Shown in pieces: positions 13,236-14,142 of a stretch of DNA of 14,142 bases. A program made the translations under genes and the position numbers. Position 1 is the stretch's first letter. The number at the start of each line of letters is the position of its first letter. Source of the DNA: a bacterium Ga0077546. GTDB taxonomy: Bacteria > Cyanobacteriota > Vampirovibrionia > Obscuribacterales > Obscuribacteraceae. The stretch spans positions 1 through 14,142 of the forward strand of contig LNEX01000449.1 of assembly GCA_001464165.1 (NCBI GenBank). The letters are read 5' to 3'. The notes below the pieces were generated by a model. It was not told the origin of the DNA. It did no database searches and saw nothing but the letters and a program-made list of their open reading frames with translations.

Positions 13236-13317
13236 GGAGACGATCCGGCTAGATGAGGAGCTTGTCTTGAAAACAAGTGCCCGACAGGGTTGTAGGTGCA
13301 AGTCCATACCGTCTCCT
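13236..13317 (+). tRNA. tRNA-Ser(UGA), no encoded CCA
   Basis: Acceptor GGAGACG pairs perfectly with CGTCTCC. The anticodon arm is CTTGT-CTTGAAA-ACAAG with TGA. A class II variable arm CCC-GACA-GGG marks it as serine. The T-stem GTAGG pairs with CC(A)TAC only if A13306 bulges. The T-loop is TGCAAGT with G at 55. Discriminator U is unusual for Ser (normally G). An 8-base T-run directly follows and may act in termination or processing. Confidence 0.85.
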
Positions 13318-13324
13318 TTTTTTT

Positions 13325-13404
13325 GGAACAGTGGCCCATGGGGGCAAACTCTTTGCTAGAGAGTCGGGCAAAAAGCCTAGTAGGTTCGATTCCTACCTGT
13401 TCCG
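13325..13404 (+). tRNA. tRNA-Ser(GCU), no encoded CCA
   Basis: Acceptor GGAACAG pairs perfectly with CTGTTCC. The D-arm is GCCCATGGGGGC, the anticodon arm ACTCT-TTGCTAG-AGAGT has GCT, the variable arm GGC-AAAAA-GCC is class II, and the T-arm GTAGG-TTCGATT-CCTAC is normal. G73 fits Ser. It is the last + strand tRNA; the 72 bases after it show no feature. Confidence 0.9.
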
Positions 13405-13476
13405 AAATTTCACAAACACACTGAGAAGGAGAAAGGAAAAACTAAAAACTCACAGACACAAATTAATCTAGACTAC

Positions 13477-13992
13477 TTAAACCGCAGACAGCAACTGCCT
13501 TGCGCGCGGATGCACTTGCTCATTTTCCTTCTGCACGTGCACTTTCAAATCAGCAATAACGGCAGCAAGGCCGTCAGCAAACTGATGGCAAATTCCGTCA
13601 GCATTATCCTCTGTGACCGCAACGGAATTCACTACAGCCAATATCGCCTCAAAAGCCTTACCCGAATTCTCATGCTCGCTTTCCATCTCAACTAAGCGCT
13701 CTAGAAGATTAGGACCAGCGTTCACTTCATCACCTACTTGATCAGCCTCTTCTCCATTTTCGAGTTTAAGACAAGCGGGAAAAAGAAACTGTTCTTCGTC
13801 ACCTAGGTGAATCTCAATTTTGCACTTTACTTTTTTGAAAGTCTCAAACGCTTCACTTAACTTTTGATTCTGGGCACAATACTCAGCGACAATTTCGCCC
13901 AGGAGCAACTCAAGGCGCGGTAGTTCTCTTCGCAAAAGAACATGATGCTCCATCATAATATTCTGAATCAATTCCTTAAGACTCAAGGCCAC
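13477..13992 (-). CDS. Hemerythrin-like (HHE) di-iron protein, RIC/YtfE-like C-terminal domain
   Basis: The frame is open back to 14121, but that part lies within tRNA-Tyr. The GTG at 13992, with GGGAG nine bases upstream, gives a 171-residue protein starting MALSLKELIQNIMMEHHVLLRRELPRLE. This has the four-helix hemerythrin pattern of RIC proteins: HH in the first helix, HLGDEEQFLFPACLKL in the second, LVEMESEHENSGKAFEAI in the third, and DLKVHVQKENEQVHPRA in the fourth, so the His/Glu ligands of a di-iron site are present. RIC/YtfE/ScdA proteins repair iron-sulfur clusters or handle nitric oxide. The ScdA N-terminal domain is absent, and oxygen or iron sensing is another possibility. It follows tRNA-Tyr on the same strand by about 70 bp. 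Confidence 0.82.
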   Translation of the reverse strand: MALSLKELIQNIMMEHHVLLRRELPRLELLLGEIVAEYCAQNQKLSEAFETFKKVKCKIEIHLGDEEQFLFPACLKLENGEEADQVGDEVNAGPNLLERLVEMESEHENSGKAFEAILAVVNSVAVTEDNADGICHQFADGLAAVIADLKVHVQKENEQVHPRARQLLSAV

Positions 13993-14061
13993 GATATGCT
14001 TCTCCCAAATGCATGATTGCAGGTGAAGCGCTAGTTTAGCACTATTAAGAATATAAAAAAG

Positions 14062-14142
14062 CGTCGGAGTAGGATTTGAACCTACGTGCTTGTTACAGTC
14101 CTGCTCTACAGGCAGGCGCAATCGACCTCTCTGCCATCCGCC
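14062..14142 (-). tRNA. tRNA-Tyr(GUA), 5' base beyond the window edge
   Basis: On the minus strand the anticodon arm CCTGC-CTGTAGA-GCAGG (anticodon at 14109-14107), a long class II variable arm and the T-arm GTAGG-TTCAAAT-CCTAC identify bacterial tRNA-Tyr. The 3' acceptor strand TCCGACG pairs with 5' xGGCGGA, with one G3-A70 mismatch, so the first base should be at 14143. The next 3' base is C, not the A73 expected for Tyr, and CCA is not encoded. A T-run follows. Confidence 0.85.

Noticed and set aside
13993..14121. N-terminal extension of the hemerythrin frame
   Set aside because: It is translated from within tRNA-Tyr and its leader; the GTG at 13992 with GGGAG is the sensible start.
11957..14142. 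Prophage or integrative element carrying the tRNA array
   Set aside because: No integrase, phage structural gene or attachment repeat is visible in the window; the array alone is not enough.

Overview
The window looks like bacterial chromosome from a Gram-negative-type organism with moderate GC. It carries exported TPR proteins with signal peptides, GAGG/GGAG ribosome sites, and a mixture of CCA-encoding and CCA-less tRNA genes. The combination of an exported caspase-TPR protein, RtcB with PrfH, a GEVTGEVT-type ATP-binding protein, HrpB and a dense array of aberrant tRNA genes would suit a non-photosynthetic Cyanobacteriota lineage (Obscuribacterales-like) or another large-genome environmental bacterium. 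This placement is an impression, not a demonstration.

Left part (1-4624): the possible tail of a + strand gene is followed by a minus-strand exported caspase-fold peptidase with a C-terminal TPR region. A 0.5 kb non-coding stretch then holds a good sigma-70-like promoter whose spacer is a perfect 7-bp palindrome, plus a repeat-rich, hairpin-rich leader. Downstream lies a three-gene + strand cluster: a conserved-looking protein of unknown function, an RtcB-type RNA ligase, and a PrfH-type release factor starting on an ATGA overlap with rtcB. RtcB-PrfH pairs are known as a system that rescues and repairs ribosomes cut in the decoding centre. Here prfH is split by a +1 frameshift just before its GGQ domain.

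Middle (4635-7153): two adjacent minus-strand genes encode paralogous proteins of unknown function. They share a roughly 80-residue module, duplicated inside one of them, and nearly the same 100-bp upstream region with a TTGG-N14-CCAA dyad and the same ribosome site. Next is a broken AlbA_2/HATPase_c_4-type ATP-binding regulator. It lacks its N-terminal half and is frameshifted inside a 19-copy 12-bp tandem repeat.

Right-middle (7154-11871): an exported helical-repeat (TPR-like) protein and the DEAH-box helicase HrpB are divergently transcribed.

Right (11889-14142): a tRNA array on the + strand begins after an extended -10 promoter and a UUCG hairpin. Eight tRNAs are well formed enough to name (Ala-UGC, Thr-UGU, Met-CAU, Ile-GAU, Cys-GCA, Asp-GUC, Ser-UGA, Ser-GCU). 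Asn-GUU has a mispaired acceptor, and two more copies are degenerate. The tRNAs share oddities: G at position 55 in four T-loops, a bulged extra base in the 3' T-stem strand, U6-U67 mismatches, and C33 in tRNA-Ile. A short cysteine-containing ORF with a good ribosome site sits inside the array. A minus-strand hemerythrin-like di-iron protein and a minus-strand tRNA-Tyr, cut by the window edge, close the window. The most interesting reading is that an RNA-repair cluster and a bank of divergent tRNAs lie within 8 kb of each other. Whether they work together is inference.
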